Origin: Limnospira fusiformis SAG 85.79
Lineage (GTDB): Bacteria > Cyanobacteriota > Cyanobacteriia > Cyanobacteriales > Microcoleaceae
Direction: 5' to 3'
Length of the DNA stretch: 64,000 nt
Assembly: GCF_012516315.1 (NCBI RefSeq)
Contig: NZ_CP051185.1
Coordinates: 5,709,363 to 5,773,362, forward strand
Below, one piece after another: positions 27,147 to 35,520 of this stretch. Under the pieces are notes generated by a model. It did no database searches. It was not told the DNA's origin and was given only the letters and a program-made list of their open reading frames with translations. Every line of letters begins with the position of its first letter. Within the stretch, counting starts at the first letter, position 1. A program made the translations under genes and the position numbers.

Positions 27147-29333
27147 TTATCTCTGAGCATATTTACTAATAAAAAGATAAACCAAGCTTTTTCTTTCATC
27201 TGTCATTTCATTATCATTTTCATCAATATATTCGATTAATTCATCTGCCATATTGTTCCAATCTGTATTCTCCCAATCTGCTATAGGTTTACAGCGATAG
27301 GTATTACTAACAAATTCTGCACAAGTCGAAAAAGTGCTACCCAAAGATGTCAATATCTTAGCACCATCAGACATAATAATTAGGTCATAAGCAGCAGCTT
27401 GAGTTTCACTCAATGATTGGGTGAATTCAGATGTTATATAACAATTTATCTGATGGTTTTTTTGCTTAACTTGATCGACTAATCTTAGAGTCGCTTTATT
27501 ACATTCAGAACATACAACAACATCTTTAAATCCAGATTCACAGACAAAACTAACGGCTGTTTTAATAGGTAAAAATCGACGAAATATAGTTGGCATATCT
27601 TTATTTAGAGTTGGAATATTATCATATAAAAGCCTCTGAATAATATCTCCTCTCCGAATATGAACAACTAGATAAGGTCTGAAATTAATTTGATTTTTAA
27701 ATTTTTGAATTTGAGCAATGATTTGATGATGCCAATTGATTTTTTTCCAGTAATCCTTAACTTTTAAAGATACCCGTTGTAGTGTGTCTCCATAGGGAAC
27801 GATAGCCCAAGGCTGATCCCAGACAAGAAATTGACACTGGGAAATAGTTTCGATTTGCTTCTTATTTAAAACAAAAAAACACCCTTTTCTCTTAAAACCT
27901 GTGTTCAGGTTGCTTAAGGATTTTGTATTTAGTTTAGAAAGCCCTTCTTCATTTATCCAAGGAACATCAATATCTTGGAATACTTTGCCACCTTCAAAAA
28001 TCTCTGAGCAACTATTAATGTTAAGGATATTTGATGAGTAATATCTGCTGACTATGCGAGGCCAAGAAGCATATAAATTACAACCTAAGTATTCACAGGC
28101 ATATCTAGCTGATAAAATAGACATCAACCTCGTACCTAGCCCATCATTCCTGCGGGCAACAATTCCCTGAATAATAGGAATGGGGGATGGGAAGTTATCT
28201 TCACCATAAAAGCTCGTGTATAGAGTGTTTTCATCTGGATTATAATTCAGATGAGAACTATCAAGTTCCACAGGAATACCATATATTTCAACCTCATCTA
28301 AATGGAGAGTACCTATTTCTCGCAATTGTAACCGGACAAACCGTGTCACTTGGCCTTGCAGATATACGATCAGGGGTTTTCCCTCAATTCCACCAAATAT
28401 ATTTTCTGAATCATTTGAGTAACATAATTCCCAATTTAGTGCATCCTGAGATAATAAAATATTTAAGGCTGAAGCCCGTTTTTCAAAACTAATGCGATTA
28501 TAAATTTTAATCTGAGTAAGCTGATATATGGATTGTAAGTCAATTTGCCACCACGGTTGATTTTCTTGACAAGTATGAAAACCAAATTTTCCAGTTTTTT
28601 TGCCGTTACAGGCTCCTTGATAATCATAACCATAGACTTCTGGCTGATAAACAGAACTTTGAGCTGTGGGCTTATTTAAGGCTAAATTTACATCAAGATT
28701 GATGCCATCATGACGGGTTAGTCTAGGTTCAATAGCAAATGCCAAACTGGATTGAAGTTGCACTGAGTTATGATTGATGTCAATTCCTTTTTGATAGTTA
28801 GTGATTGCCTTTTCCCGAACGCCTTTTTGAACCAAAATGTTTCTTAACTCCTGATAATATTTATAGTCAGCGGGCTTTAATTTTAAGCCGGTATTGAAGA
28901 CGGTAATGGCTAATTCTACTTGTCCACTCTGAACCAATCTCATTCCCAATTGGTAGTTAAACCAGCTACACTTTGAATTTAGTTTGATGGCTTGGCGATA
29001 AGCGATGATGGCTTCCTCATCATCCCCCAACTGTTCATAGGCTTCTGCCAATTTGTAATGAAACCAATGGAAATCGGGATGAAGTGCGATCGCTTTCTGA
29101 TAAGCAGCTACAGCATTTGTCCAATTCTCTGATTGTTCATAGGCTTCTCCCAGCTTGAAGTGAGACCAATGGAAATCGGGATGATGTGCGATCGCTTTCT
29201 GATAAGCATCCACGGCTTCTTCTAGCTTACCGCTCCGCAGCAGTTGATTACCCCTCACTAAATCGCTGACCAATTCGCTGACTCCCCAGACTAAAGCAAT
29301 GCCGAAACTGTCCCCCCATTGTACCACAGCCAT
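27147..29333 (-). CDS. TPR - discoidin - fucosyltransferase-like protein
   Basis: A 728-residue protein. Residues about 26-200 are five TPR units (LVRGNQLLRSGKLEEAVDAY; GEAYEQSENWTNAVAAYQKA). Residues about 217-355 are an F5/8C domain (NQPWWQIDLQSIYQLTQIKI). Residues about 380-720 carry HIRRGD (LVVHIRRGDIIQRLL) of the fucosyltransferase fold and SLGSTFSTCAEFV near the acceptor-side helix. It is the first gene of the three-gene strand and starts at the TPR divergent promoter. The first 25 residues are hydrophobic but too tryptophan-rich and short for a confident signal peptide. Confidence 0.78.
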   Translation of the reverse strand: MAVVQWGDSFGIALVWGVSELVSDLVRGNQLLRSGKLEEAVDAYQKAIAHHPDFHWSHFKLGEAYEQSENWTNAVAAYQKAIALHPDFHWFHYKLAEAYEQLGDDEEAIIAYRQAIKLNSKCSWFNYQLGMRLVQSGQVELAITVFNTGLKLKPADYKYYQELRNILVQKGVREKAITNYQKGIDINHNSVQLQSSLAFAIEPRLTRHDGINLDVNLALNKPTAQSSVYQPEVYGYDYQGACNGKKTGKFGFHTCQENQPWWQIDLQSIYQLTQIKIYNRISFEKRASALNILLSQDALNWELCYSNDSENIFGGIEGKPLIVYLQGQVTRFVRLQLREIGTLHLDEVEIYGIPVELDSSHLNYNPDENTLYTSFYGEDNFPSPIPIIQGIVARRNDGLGTRLMSILSARYACEYLGCNLYASWPRIVSRYYSSNILNINSCSEIFEGGKVFQDIDVPWINEEGLSKLNTKSLSNLNTGFKRKGCFFVLNKKQIETISQCQFLVWDQPWAIVPYGDTLQRVSLKVKDYWKKINWHHQIIAQIQKFKNQINFRPYLVVHIRRGDIIQRLLYDNIPTLNKDMPTIFRRFLPIKTAVSFVCESGFKDVVVCSECNKATLRLVDQVKQKNHQINCYITSEFTQSLSETQAAAYDLIIMSDGAKILTSLGSTFSTCAEFVSNTYRCKPIADWENTDWNNMADELIEYIDENDNEMTDERKSLVYLFISKYAQR

Positions 29334-29430
29334 AGAAATTTGTCAATTTGGGTAAGTATCGTGATATGATGCTGGTGTATGTCAGGGGTGGGTGTGGATT
29401 GGGAAGTTAGTTATGAGGAGTAGTCAAGGA
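29324..29430. promoter_or_regulatory. TPR divergent promoter cassette, copy A
   Basis: The segment 'aaatttgtcaatttgggtaa' to 'ggggtgggtgtggattggga' and AGTTAGTTATGAGGAG lies between the minus-strand TPR chimera and a plus-strand TPR start. It recurs at 41.0 and 54.15 kb. The minus-strand start is ATGGCTGTGG (29333). AGGAG at 29416 is the ribosome site for the plus-strand ATG at 29431. Confidence 0.55.
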
Positions 29431-29500
29431 ATGAGTGCGGGTGAGTTACTGAGACAGGCGAATCAGTTGAAACGGTCTGGGAAGTTGGAAGAGGCGATCG
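29413..29500 (+). pseudogene. TPR gene 5' fragment
   Basis: It encodes MSAGELLRQANQLKRSGKLE then EAI, matching the start of the intact TPR gene at 54248. It breaks at 'gaggcgatcg', a one-base variant of HIP1, and continues as R3 ('tattacatcacagccggcc'). The intact gene has its HIP1 at this codon, so the break is at the shared octamer. Confidence 0.75.
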
Positions 29501-29824
29501 TATTACATCACAGCCGGCCTACCACTACCCTAGCAGGATTACTGAAATCCTGGGAAATGGGGATGGCGATCGCTTTTTGAAAACCATCCACCGCCTCTTC
29601 TAGCTTACCGCTCGGCAGCAGTTGATTACCCCTAACTAAATCCCTGACTCCCCAGAATCAAGTCTATATAGACCGGTTGGATTAACCCAGGGATTATACC
29701 ATCATCAGGATATGCTGGCGAAGGATTTTAATCAACCCACAATCAACTACACTTGTCAAGTACGGATAACCGAATGCTTTATTCCGGCAAACCGAATGCC
29801 GCTCGCTCTAGGTAATGCGATCGC
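29495..29824. repeat. R3 repeat copy
   Basis: A full R3: 'attacatcacagccggccta', antisense TPR scrap (about 29579-29660), 'gtctatatagaccggttgga', tail 'ctctaggtaatgcgatcgc'. The sequence right of the last octamer is the end of a hicA relic. Confidence 0.75.
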
Positions 29825-29862
29825 CCGAGTTGTGGGGATATCTAAACTCAAATGAGGGTGAC

Positions 29863-30102
29863 TTACAATGTATTGATAATGTCAGTTTTAGCAACTCCTT
29901 TGTGTCGGGAAATTGCTCGTAAAATACTATTGAGAGTTCCCAGTCGCAAAGGGTTATGATTGGGAATGCTAATCCTTTGATGGTGGGGCAACTCTGTTTA
30001 TAAAATAATGTGGCTCCCCTGTTAGTGAACCACCTCATAATCCCATTGGCGACAGAGAATGTCTGCCAAATGAGTCCCTTTCATATCTCTGGGGATTTTC
30101 AT
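29863..30102 (-). pseudogene. hicA toxin gene with two in-frame stops
   Basis: A single 80-codon frame: MKIPRDMKGTHLADILCRQW, DYEVVH, stop, QGSHIIL, stop, TELPHHQRISIPNHNPLRLG, TLNSILRAISRHKGV, then the natural end. Both TAA codons lie around the catalytic GSH segment. The rest keeps HicA sequence well, so the stops look recent. Its 3' end is copied at 37.51-37.56 kb. Confidence 0.72.
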
Positions 30103-30123
30103 CGATAATTTGGATCGATCTAC

Positions 30124-30345
30124 TTACTGGATGACTAAGATTTCTTCTTTGACTAGATGTAGCTTGACATTGGGACAGCTAGGTTGGTCGAAATAATAGC
30201 CTTTGATGGCTTCATTGACATGGACTCGTAACGCTTCCCAATCATCACCCTGAGTGAAGATATCCTCGGTCAAACATTCGGCTACAAATCCGCCATCTTC
30301 TTCCTGATACACTTCAAAAATGATGACTGAATTCATTTTTATCAT
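30124..30345 (-). CDS. HicB-like antitoxin
   Basis: A 73-residue HicB-type protein (IIFEVYQEEDGGFVAECLTE, DIFTQGDDWEALRVHVNEAI). It lies 21 bp upstream of the broken hicA. It appears intact. A start at the internal ATG (30336) is equally possible. Confidence 0.8.
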   Translation of the reverse strand: MIKMNSVIIFEVYQEEDGGFVAECLTEDIFTQGDDWEALRVHVNEAIKGYYFDQPSCPNVKLHLVKEEILVIQ

Positions 30346-30709
30346 CCTCGTTCATGGGTGACATCAATCCTAAAAAATGGTCGCTATTTTCATTCAAACT
30401 TTGACCCAGAAGGAGCTTGTTCGGTTCCGATCATACCACAAGCTGATCGTTAAAGTGTGCGACGATCGCATTTCGATCGCACCCATCCTGTCAACCCCCA
30501 GCCCTCATGGCCCCATCGGAATTGCTGACGACACCTGTTGTTGCGATCGCATTCCGGCGCCTGGATATGACACGGAGGGTGTTTGACGTGATGCGGGGGG
30601 TGAAGCTGTCCCCACAGAAGCGCGATCGCACCGGATATTGACTCCTGTAACTCAGTCGGCGCTCTTATACATATTTTGAAAAAATTGTCAAGTGCGGATA
30701 ACCGAATAC
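30346..30709. repeat. R1 and R8 repeats abutting a truncated vapC
   Basis: R1 with mini-ORF (ATG 30507; several substitutions relative to other copies) joins R8 at 'gcgcgatcgc' (about 30623-30632). R8 is cut at 'gcggataaccgaatac', where the vapC fragment begins. Confidence 0.7.
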
Positions 30710-30812
30710 TGTCAGCCGTTTCTATCTCCTCGATTAGGTTTTCAGCAAGGGCGAAACGACCCGACTGGGGGTTGTGCCAGCGTATCCAAATGTGAGTATC
30801 AAGTAATAGCAT
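30710..30812 (-). pseudogene. VapC toxin N-terminal fragment
   Basis: It encodes MLLLDTHIWIRWHNPQSGRF, ALAENLIEEIETAD, the start of a PIN toxin with its first aspartate. It is then cut by R8. Only about 34 of some 130 residues remain. The gene is coupled to the antitoxin immediately upstream. Confidence 0.72.
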
Positions 30813-30815
30813 GGC

Positions 30816-31049
30816 TCAGGAGGATTCCCAATCGGAGTCCGGGGTGGTGGGTGCGATGAGATCGTCAAGTAAGTGAACTGTACCCGCCAGTTTTTCAGAA
30901 GGTCGGCGACGCGGTGGAGTTGTCACCGATTCCTGGGAGCTGATGGGGAGAACGATCACTTCATATTGTTGGTCGCCGGTCAGTGACGGGGGGAGATCGA
31001 TAATCAGTTGCCGATTGACGGGTTGGGTGATGATTCGCAGAGCTTCCAT
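30816..31049 (-). CDS. Putative antitoxin of the truncated VapC
   Basis: A 77-residue protein, MEALRIITQPVNRQLIIDLP and then EVIVLPIS, with an acidic C terminus (HLLDDLIAPTTPDSDWESS). The N terminus fits the small beta-hairpin antitoxins that precede PIN toxins in cyanobacteria. The longer frame to 31091 adds a weakly supported 14 residues. Its stop lies three bases before the vapC fragment. Confidence 0.6.
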   Translation of the reverse strand: MEALRIITQPVNRQLIIDLPPSLTGDQQYEVIVLPISSQESVTTPPRRRPSEKLAGTVHLLDDLIAPTTPDSDWESS

Positions 31050-31091
31050 TACGGCTTTCAACTCAGTTTGAATGGGTTTAAATTTTAGCAC

Positions 31092-31705
31092 TTAATTGTC
31101 CCGACTGTTTGTTATCAACTCCGAAAAGTTGGCAGAAACCAGATACGATGCGATGGGTGCTTCGCACAGGCTGCGCGATCGCACCCATCCTGTCAACCCC
31201 CAGCCCTCATGGCCCCATCGGAATTGCTGACGACACCTGTTGTTGCGATCGCATTCCGGCACCCGGACACGACGCGGAAGGTGTTTGATGTGATGCCGCC
31301 GGTGCAGCCGTCCCCACAGAAGCGCGATCGCACCGGATATTGACTCCTGTAACTCAGTCGGCGCTCTTATACATATTTTTAAAAAATTGTCAAGTGCGGA
31401 TAACCGAATACTTTGTTCCGGCAAACCGAATGGCGATTCGTGCTATGCGATCGCTCTTCGTGTAGCACGGGCATCTTGCCTGTATAATCGAGAGCGTCGC
31501 ACCCATCCTGTCAACCCCCAGCGCTCATGGCCCCATCGGAATTGCTGACGACACCTGTTGTTGCGATCGTCTTCCGGCGCCCGGACACGACGCGGAAGGT
31601 GTTTGACGTGATTCGGCGGGTGAAGCCCTCCCAACTGCCGAGGACGGGCAATGCTTTGGAAGCTCGAAATTCGTGTTACAATAGACATCCGTCGAAATTT
31701 GAGAA
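31092..31705. repeat. Two R1 copies and one R8 copy
   Basis: R1 (ATG 31209), then R8 from 'gcgcgatcgcaccgg' at about 31322, ending in HIP1 at 31448, palindrome 'cgggcatcttgcctgt', second R1 (ATG 31527). This second R1 continues into the antitoxin leader 'cgaaattcgtgtta', as at 12.09 kb. Confidence 0.7.
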
Positions 31706-32104
31706 GTCAGCACCCCCGGCTGAAGCACGGGGGCTTCGTGCCCTCCCCTTCAGGTAGCTGACCAGCTATAGCCTTAACTGGCTACGTTCAGAGCAAGAGT
31801 TAAAGTTCCTACCCGGGAATGCGTGCTAGTTCCCGGCTCATGAACCGAATCGTTAAACAGTCCTAAGGGGTTAAGACAGTGCGATTGGGAAAGTACCGAC
31901 TCTGAACATTAGCGTTCGCGCAGCGTGCGCGTTAGCGCAAGCGCAAACATTACCCCGCAAGGGAGTCGGAGCCAACCATAGCTCCATGGAGGGGCAACCA
32001 TACCCCTCCACCCCGCAAGGGGGTGCTGGCGGCGGTCATCCGCTTGAGTCGGTTTTCCTCTCCGCGATCAATCACGGAGCTTCCAACCCTCCCAGGAGTT
32101 TTAC
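31706..32104 (+). ncRNA. HEARO-like (omega RNA / IscB-associated) element without its ORF
   Basis: About 400 bp of strongly structured, non-coding, GC-rich sequence inserted into the antitoxin leader. Perfect stems include CCCCCG/CGGGGG (31713 and 31728), CCGGGAA/TTCCCGG (31813 and 31830), GGAGGGG/CCCCTCC (31988 and 32003) and CTCCG/CGGAG (32060 and 32075). The right end is followed by GTGA (32105), the 3' flank I recall for HEARO elements. The uninterrupted leader at 12.12 kb lacks the insert. HEARO RNAs are the guide-type RNAs of IscB/IsrB nucleases; no such ORF is here. Family identity is from memory of consensus features, not a covariance-model search. Confidence 0.62.
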
Positions 32105-32112
32105 GTGAGTTG

Positions 32113-32385
32113 ATGCGGTCAATCAAGGGAATTTTTAAAGACGGGGTTATTCATCCAAGCGAACCGATTTCTTATCCCGAATTGAATCCGGTTATTATTA
32201 CTTTTCTGGATGCGTCAACCACTGCTCCGGCTCCGGGAGTTTCTTCGGAACCGTCTGAATCTGGGTGGGATGGATTTTTATCGGTGATAGAAGCGTGTCA
32301 AATGGAAACGGGAATCTCTGATTTGGCACATCGACGCGATCGTTATTTATATGGTACGCCCAAGCATGATGAGCAAGAGACGTAA
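32113..32385 (+). CDS. AF2212-like (DUF104-type) antitoxin
   Basis: A 90-residue protein, MRSIKGIFKDGVIHPSEPIS, with the typical 'YxxGxxxP' swapped-hairpin start followed by NPVIITFLDAS and an acidic tail. The true start is the ATG at 32113, eight bases after the RNA element, not the longer open frame that runs back into that element. The insert has separated the gene from its original upstream leader. The following toxin gene is a relic. Confidence 0.72.
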   Translation: MRSIKGIFKDGVIHPSEPISYPELNPVIITFLDASTTAPAPGVSSEPSESGWDGFLSVIEACQMETGISDLAHRRDRYLYGTPKHDEQET

Positions 32386-32476
32386 AGTTTTTGTGGTTAC
32401 ATCGGCTTGGATGTCTTTGATGAACAACGGCGACTTACATAAGGGGCAAAACGTTAAATGTTATGACCGAAAATAA
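32369..32476 (+). pseudogene. VapC toxin relic with catalytic Asp replaced
   Basis: The frame overlaps the antitoxin end and encodes MSKRRKVFVVTSAWMSLMNN, then GDLHKGQN and a stop. VapC proteins of this type begin with FVDTSAW; here the catalytic aspartate is valine and the protein stops after 35 residues. It is a dead toxin with an intact antitoxin. Confidence 0.68.
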
Positions 32477-32810
32477 CATCAGACAAAAAATTTTGGAACG
32501 ACTCGAACCTTTGTCGGGATCACAAGTCAAACATCTGCTTTCGGAATGGCTCATTGGTGCATCCGATCGCTTGGAAGATTTTGAGGAATTGCTCAGGAAG
32601 GAATCCGATCCCGGAACTGAAGAATTGTTTGAGTATGGGGAAATCGACTCGGGATTAAACTTTCGCGGTCTGACCGAAGCGGAAATGGTTCGGCAAAGTC
32701 AATTGGCTCTCGAAACTTATCATCGTCAAGGTGTCTCAGTACCCCATGACCGCGTGCGCGAATGGGCCGATCGCTTGGGAACGGATCGGGAAGGCCCATG
32801 CCCCAGATAG
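32463..32810 (+). CDS. Antitoxin-like protein upstream of ParE
   Basis: A 115-residue acidic protein (RQKILERLEPLSGSQVKHLL, SEWLIGASDRLEDFEELL; C-terminal VSVPHDRVREWADRLG). The C terminus resembles the toxin-binding part of 'addiction module' antitoxins that precede RelE/ParE. It overlaps parE by 13 bp. The family is not recognised with confidence. Confidence 0.62.
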   Translation: MTENNIRQKILERLEPLSGSQVKHLLSEWLIGASDRLEDFEELLRKESDPGTEELFEYGEIDSGLNFRGLTEAEMVRQSQLALETYHRQGVSVPHDRVREWADRLGTDREGPCPR

Positions 32811-33088
32811 TTTGGACTGAAGGCGCAGTAGACGATCTCAATCGTCATTACGATTTTTTAAAAATTAACAATGCTGACGCTGCCGCCCGGGCGGTACGAG
32901 GGATTGTCTCTTCTGCCGAAAGTTTACAGGATAATCCCCGCAGAGGTACGGCGATCGGTCAAAGTCCGGGATTGCGTAAACTCTTCGTTTCTATTGGTAA
33001 ATATGGTTATGTCATTCATTACACTCTTCTGGGAGACGATGTGATTGTTTTGCGAGTCTATCACGGGCGAGAAAACCGACCTTATTAA
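32798..33088 (+). CDS. RelE/ParE family toxin
   Basis: A 96-residue ParE-type protein: VWTEGAVDDLNRHYDFLKIN, NPRRGTAIGQSPGLRKLFV, YVIHYTLLGDDVIVLRVYHG and the final RENRPY. This is the standard RelE/ParE layout with basic C terminus. The ATG at 32798 (MPQIVWTE) is used; the longer frame is inside the antitoxin. The pair looks intact, one of the few here. Confidence 0.85.
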   Translation: MPQIVWTEGAVDDLNRHYDFLKINNADAAARAVRGIVSSAESLQDNPRRGTAIGQSPGLRKLFVSIGKYGYVIHYTLLGDDVIVLRVYHGRENRPY

Positions 33089-33098
33089 AATTAGTAAC

Positions 33099-33470
33099 TC
33101 ATTGAGAACGGGGCTTAAATTGATCGCCCAGCGTCTCGGAACGACGTTCGCCCAGCGTCTCGGAACGACGTTCGCCCAGCGTCTCGGAACGAGAATCGCT
33201 TTCTTCGGACTGTCGCTGGAGGAGTTGCTTGGTTTCCTCGAAGCGGCGATCGCTTTCCTCGGATTGTTCCCGGAAGCGGCGATCGCTTTCTTCGGACTGT
33301 CGCTGGAGGAGTTGCTTGGTTTCCTCGAAGCGGCGATCGCTTTCCTCGGATTGTTCCCGGAAGCGGCGATCGGTTTCTTGGGACTCTTCTTTGATGACTC
33401 GTTCAGTTTCCTTTTGGGCTTCTATGAGTTCCGCCAGCAGTCTCCAAACATCATCAGCATTGGTCGTCAT
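33099..33470 (-). pseudogene. Truncated coiled-coil nuclease-like gene (coil only)
   Basis: It starts as the other copies (MTTNADDVWRLLAELIEAQK). It has two coil units of EETKQLLQRQSEESD, then passes into three 24-bp repeats (RRSETLGE) and stops. The whole PD-(D/E)XK domain is missing. It lies at the downstream end of the tandem array, as expected for a broken unit. Confidence 0.75.
33125..33196. repeat. Three tandem 24-bp repeats
   Basis: The unit 'cgcccagcgtctcggaacga' plus 'cgtt' occurs at 33125, 33149 and 33173, the last with a changed end ('gaat'). It encodes RRSETLGE on the minus strand inside the truncated coil gene and sits at its breakpoint. Confidence 0.85.
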
Positions 33471-33641
33471 GGGGGTTGTCCTTGGTGGTGTTTGAATTCT
33501 CCATTTTAGCAGGTCACCACTGCGCGATACGTGGCACTCCGACGCGCGCGATCGCCTGTTTCCAGAAACCCGGTTTTTTCAAAAAACCGGGTTTCTTAAC
33601 GTGGCACTCCGACACGCGCCCATGCTAACTCTGGCTCTAAT

Positions 33642-34454
33642 TTACCATTGGCGGGGACGGAATTTATCATCATTTAAAATTACTACACTATCTCCCGACT
33701 GTGCCAATACAAATAACCCCCGACGATAGCCATAGCTGGCGACTTCTTCGGGAACCACCATTCCGGCTACGGCTCCCATGGCTTTGACATCACTATAACG
33801 GGGCATTAACCGCTTGAATTTTTCCAGTCTTTCTAGGTGTTCGTTGATGTCGGTTTGGGTGAGTTTACTTTTGACTTCCACTAATATGGCTTGGTCAGTG
33901 TTGACCACCAGCAAATCAATTTCTATGGCTTCTCCAAAGCGTTTAACGGAGATATTAGCGCAGAATTCATTAACCGCAATTCCTCGTCGCTGAAACAGTT
34001 GGACGACGGCGGGGCGGACTTGCCATTCGACAAATTCTCCGAGGCGGTTACCCAGTTTGCCTAATTCCTGGTTCAGTTTTTCATTCTGTTGTTTGATGAT
34101 TCGTTCGGTTTCCTCGGACTGTCGCTGGAGGAGTTGCTTGGTTTCCTCGAAGCGACGATCACTTTCCTCGGACTGTCGCTGGAGGAGTTGTCGGGTTTCC
34201 TCGAAACGGCGATCGCTTTCTTCGGATTGTTCCCGGAAGCGGCGATCGCTTTCTTCGGATTGTTCCCGGAAGCGACGATCGCTTTCTTCGGACTGTCGCT
34301 GGAGGAGTTGCTTGGTTTCCTCGAAGCGGCGATCGGTTTCCCGGAAGCGGCGTTCGGTTTCTTGGGACTCTTCTTTGATGACTCGTTCAGTTTCCTTTTG
34401 GGCTTCTATGAGTTCCGCCAGCAGTCTCCAAACATCATCAGCATTGGTGGTCAT
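33642..34454 (-). CDS. Coiled-coil PD-(D/E)XK nuclease-like protein, copy 2 (longest)
   Basis: A 270-residue paralogue with the longest coil. RRFREQSEESD (11 residues) and RRFEETKQLLQRQSEESD (18 residues) occur several times between residues 30 and 125. A KQQNEKLNQELGKLGNRLGE segment follows, then the nuclease-like domain with EIDLLV and ILVEVKS. It differs from copy 1 in the domain by few residues (CANISV for HPNISV; PRYSDVKAMG for PAYRDFHAMG). The start at 34454 has AAGGA upstream. Function unknown. Confidence 0.75.
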   Translation of the reverse strand: MTTNADDVWRLLAELIEAQKETERVIKEESQETERRFRETDRRFEETKQLLQRQSEESDRRFREQSEESDRRFREQSEESDRRFEETRQLLQRQSEESDRRFEETKQLLQRQSEETERIIKQQNEKLNQELGKLGNRLGEFVEWQVRPAVVQLFQRRGIAVNEFCANISVKRFGEAIEIDLLVVNTDQAILVEVKSKLTQTDINEHLERLEKFKRLMPRYSDVKAMGAVAGMVVPEEVASYGYRRGLFVLAQSGDSVVILNDDKFRPRQW

Positions 34455-34624
34455 GGGGGTTGTCCTTGGTGGTGTTTGAATTCTCCATTTTAGCAGGTCA
34501 CCACTGCGCGATACGTGGCACTCCGACTGCGCGATCGCCTGTTTCCAGAAACCCGGTTTTTTCAAAAAACCGGGTTTCTTAACGTGGCACTCCGACACGC
34601 GCCCATGCTAACTCTGGCTCTAAT

Positions 34625-35350
34625 TTACCATTGGCGGGGACGGAATTTATCATCATTTAAAATCACTACACTATCTCCCGACTGTGCCAATACAAATAAC
34701 CCCCGACGATAGCCATAGCTGGCGACTTCTTCGGGAACCACCATTCCGGCTACGGCTCCCATGGCTTTGACATCACTATAACGGGGCATTAACCGCTTGA
34801 ATTTTTCCAGTCTTTCCAGGTGTTCGTCGATGTCGGTTTCGGTGAGTTTACTTTTGACTTCCACTAATATGGCTTGGTCAGTGTTGACCACCAGCAAATC
34901 AATTTCTATGGCTTCTCCAAAGCGTTTAACGGAGATATTAGCGCAGAATTCATTAACCGCAATTCCTCGTCGCTGAAACAGTTGGACGACGGCGGGGCGG
35001 ACTTGCCATTCGACAAATTCTCCGAGGCGGTTACCCAGTTTGCCTAATTCCTGGTTCAGTTTTTCATTCTGTTGTTTGATGATTCGTTCGGTTTCCTCGG
35101 ACTGTCGCTGGAGGAGTTGCTTGGTTTCCTCGAAGCGACGATCACTTTCCTCGGACTGTCGCTGGAGGAGTTGTCGGGTTTCCTCGAAACGGCGATCGCT
35201 TTCTTCGGATTGTTCCCGGAAGCGGCGATCGGTTTCCCGGAAGCAACGTTCGGTTTCTTGGGACTCTTCTTTGATGACTCGTTCAGTTTCCTTTTGGGCT
35301 TCTATGAGTTCCGCCAGCAGTCTCCAAACATCATCAGCATTGGTGGTCAT
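34625..35350 (-). CDS. Coiled-coil PD-(D/E)XK nuclease-like protein, copy 3
   Basis: 241 residues. Its C-terminal domain matches copy 2 (CANISV, PRYSDVKAMG), but the coil lacks one 11- and one 18-residue unit, and it has ERCFRETD near residue 35. It belongs to the same tandem array and is probably the product of unequal crossing over between units. Confidence 0.75.
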   Translation of the reverse strand: MTTNADDVWRLLAELIEAQKETERVIKEESQETERCFRETDRRFREQSEESDRRFEETRQLLQRQSEESDRRFEETKQLLQRQSEETERIIKQQNEKLNQELGKLGNRLGEFVEWQVRPAVVQLFQRRGIAVNEFCANISVKRFGEAIEIDLLVVNTDQAILVEVKSKLTETDIDEHLERLEKFKRLMPRYSDVKAMGAVAGMVVPEEVASYGYRRGLFVLAQSGDSVVILNDDKFRPRQW

Positions 35351-35520
35351 GGGGGTTGTCCTTGGTGGTGTTTTAATTCTACATTTTAGCAGGTCACCAC
35401 TGCGCGATACGTGGCACTCCGACTGCGCGATCGCCTGTTTCCAGAAACCCGGTTTTTTCAAAAAACCGGGTTTCTTAACGTGGCACTCCGACACGCGCCC
35501 ATGCTAACTCTGGCTCTAAT

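Noticed and set aside
32023..32112. A longer antitoxin starting in the RNA element
   Set aside because: The extra 30 residues are encoded by the inserted structured element, and the homologous leader at 12.13 kb begins at the same MRSIKG codons.
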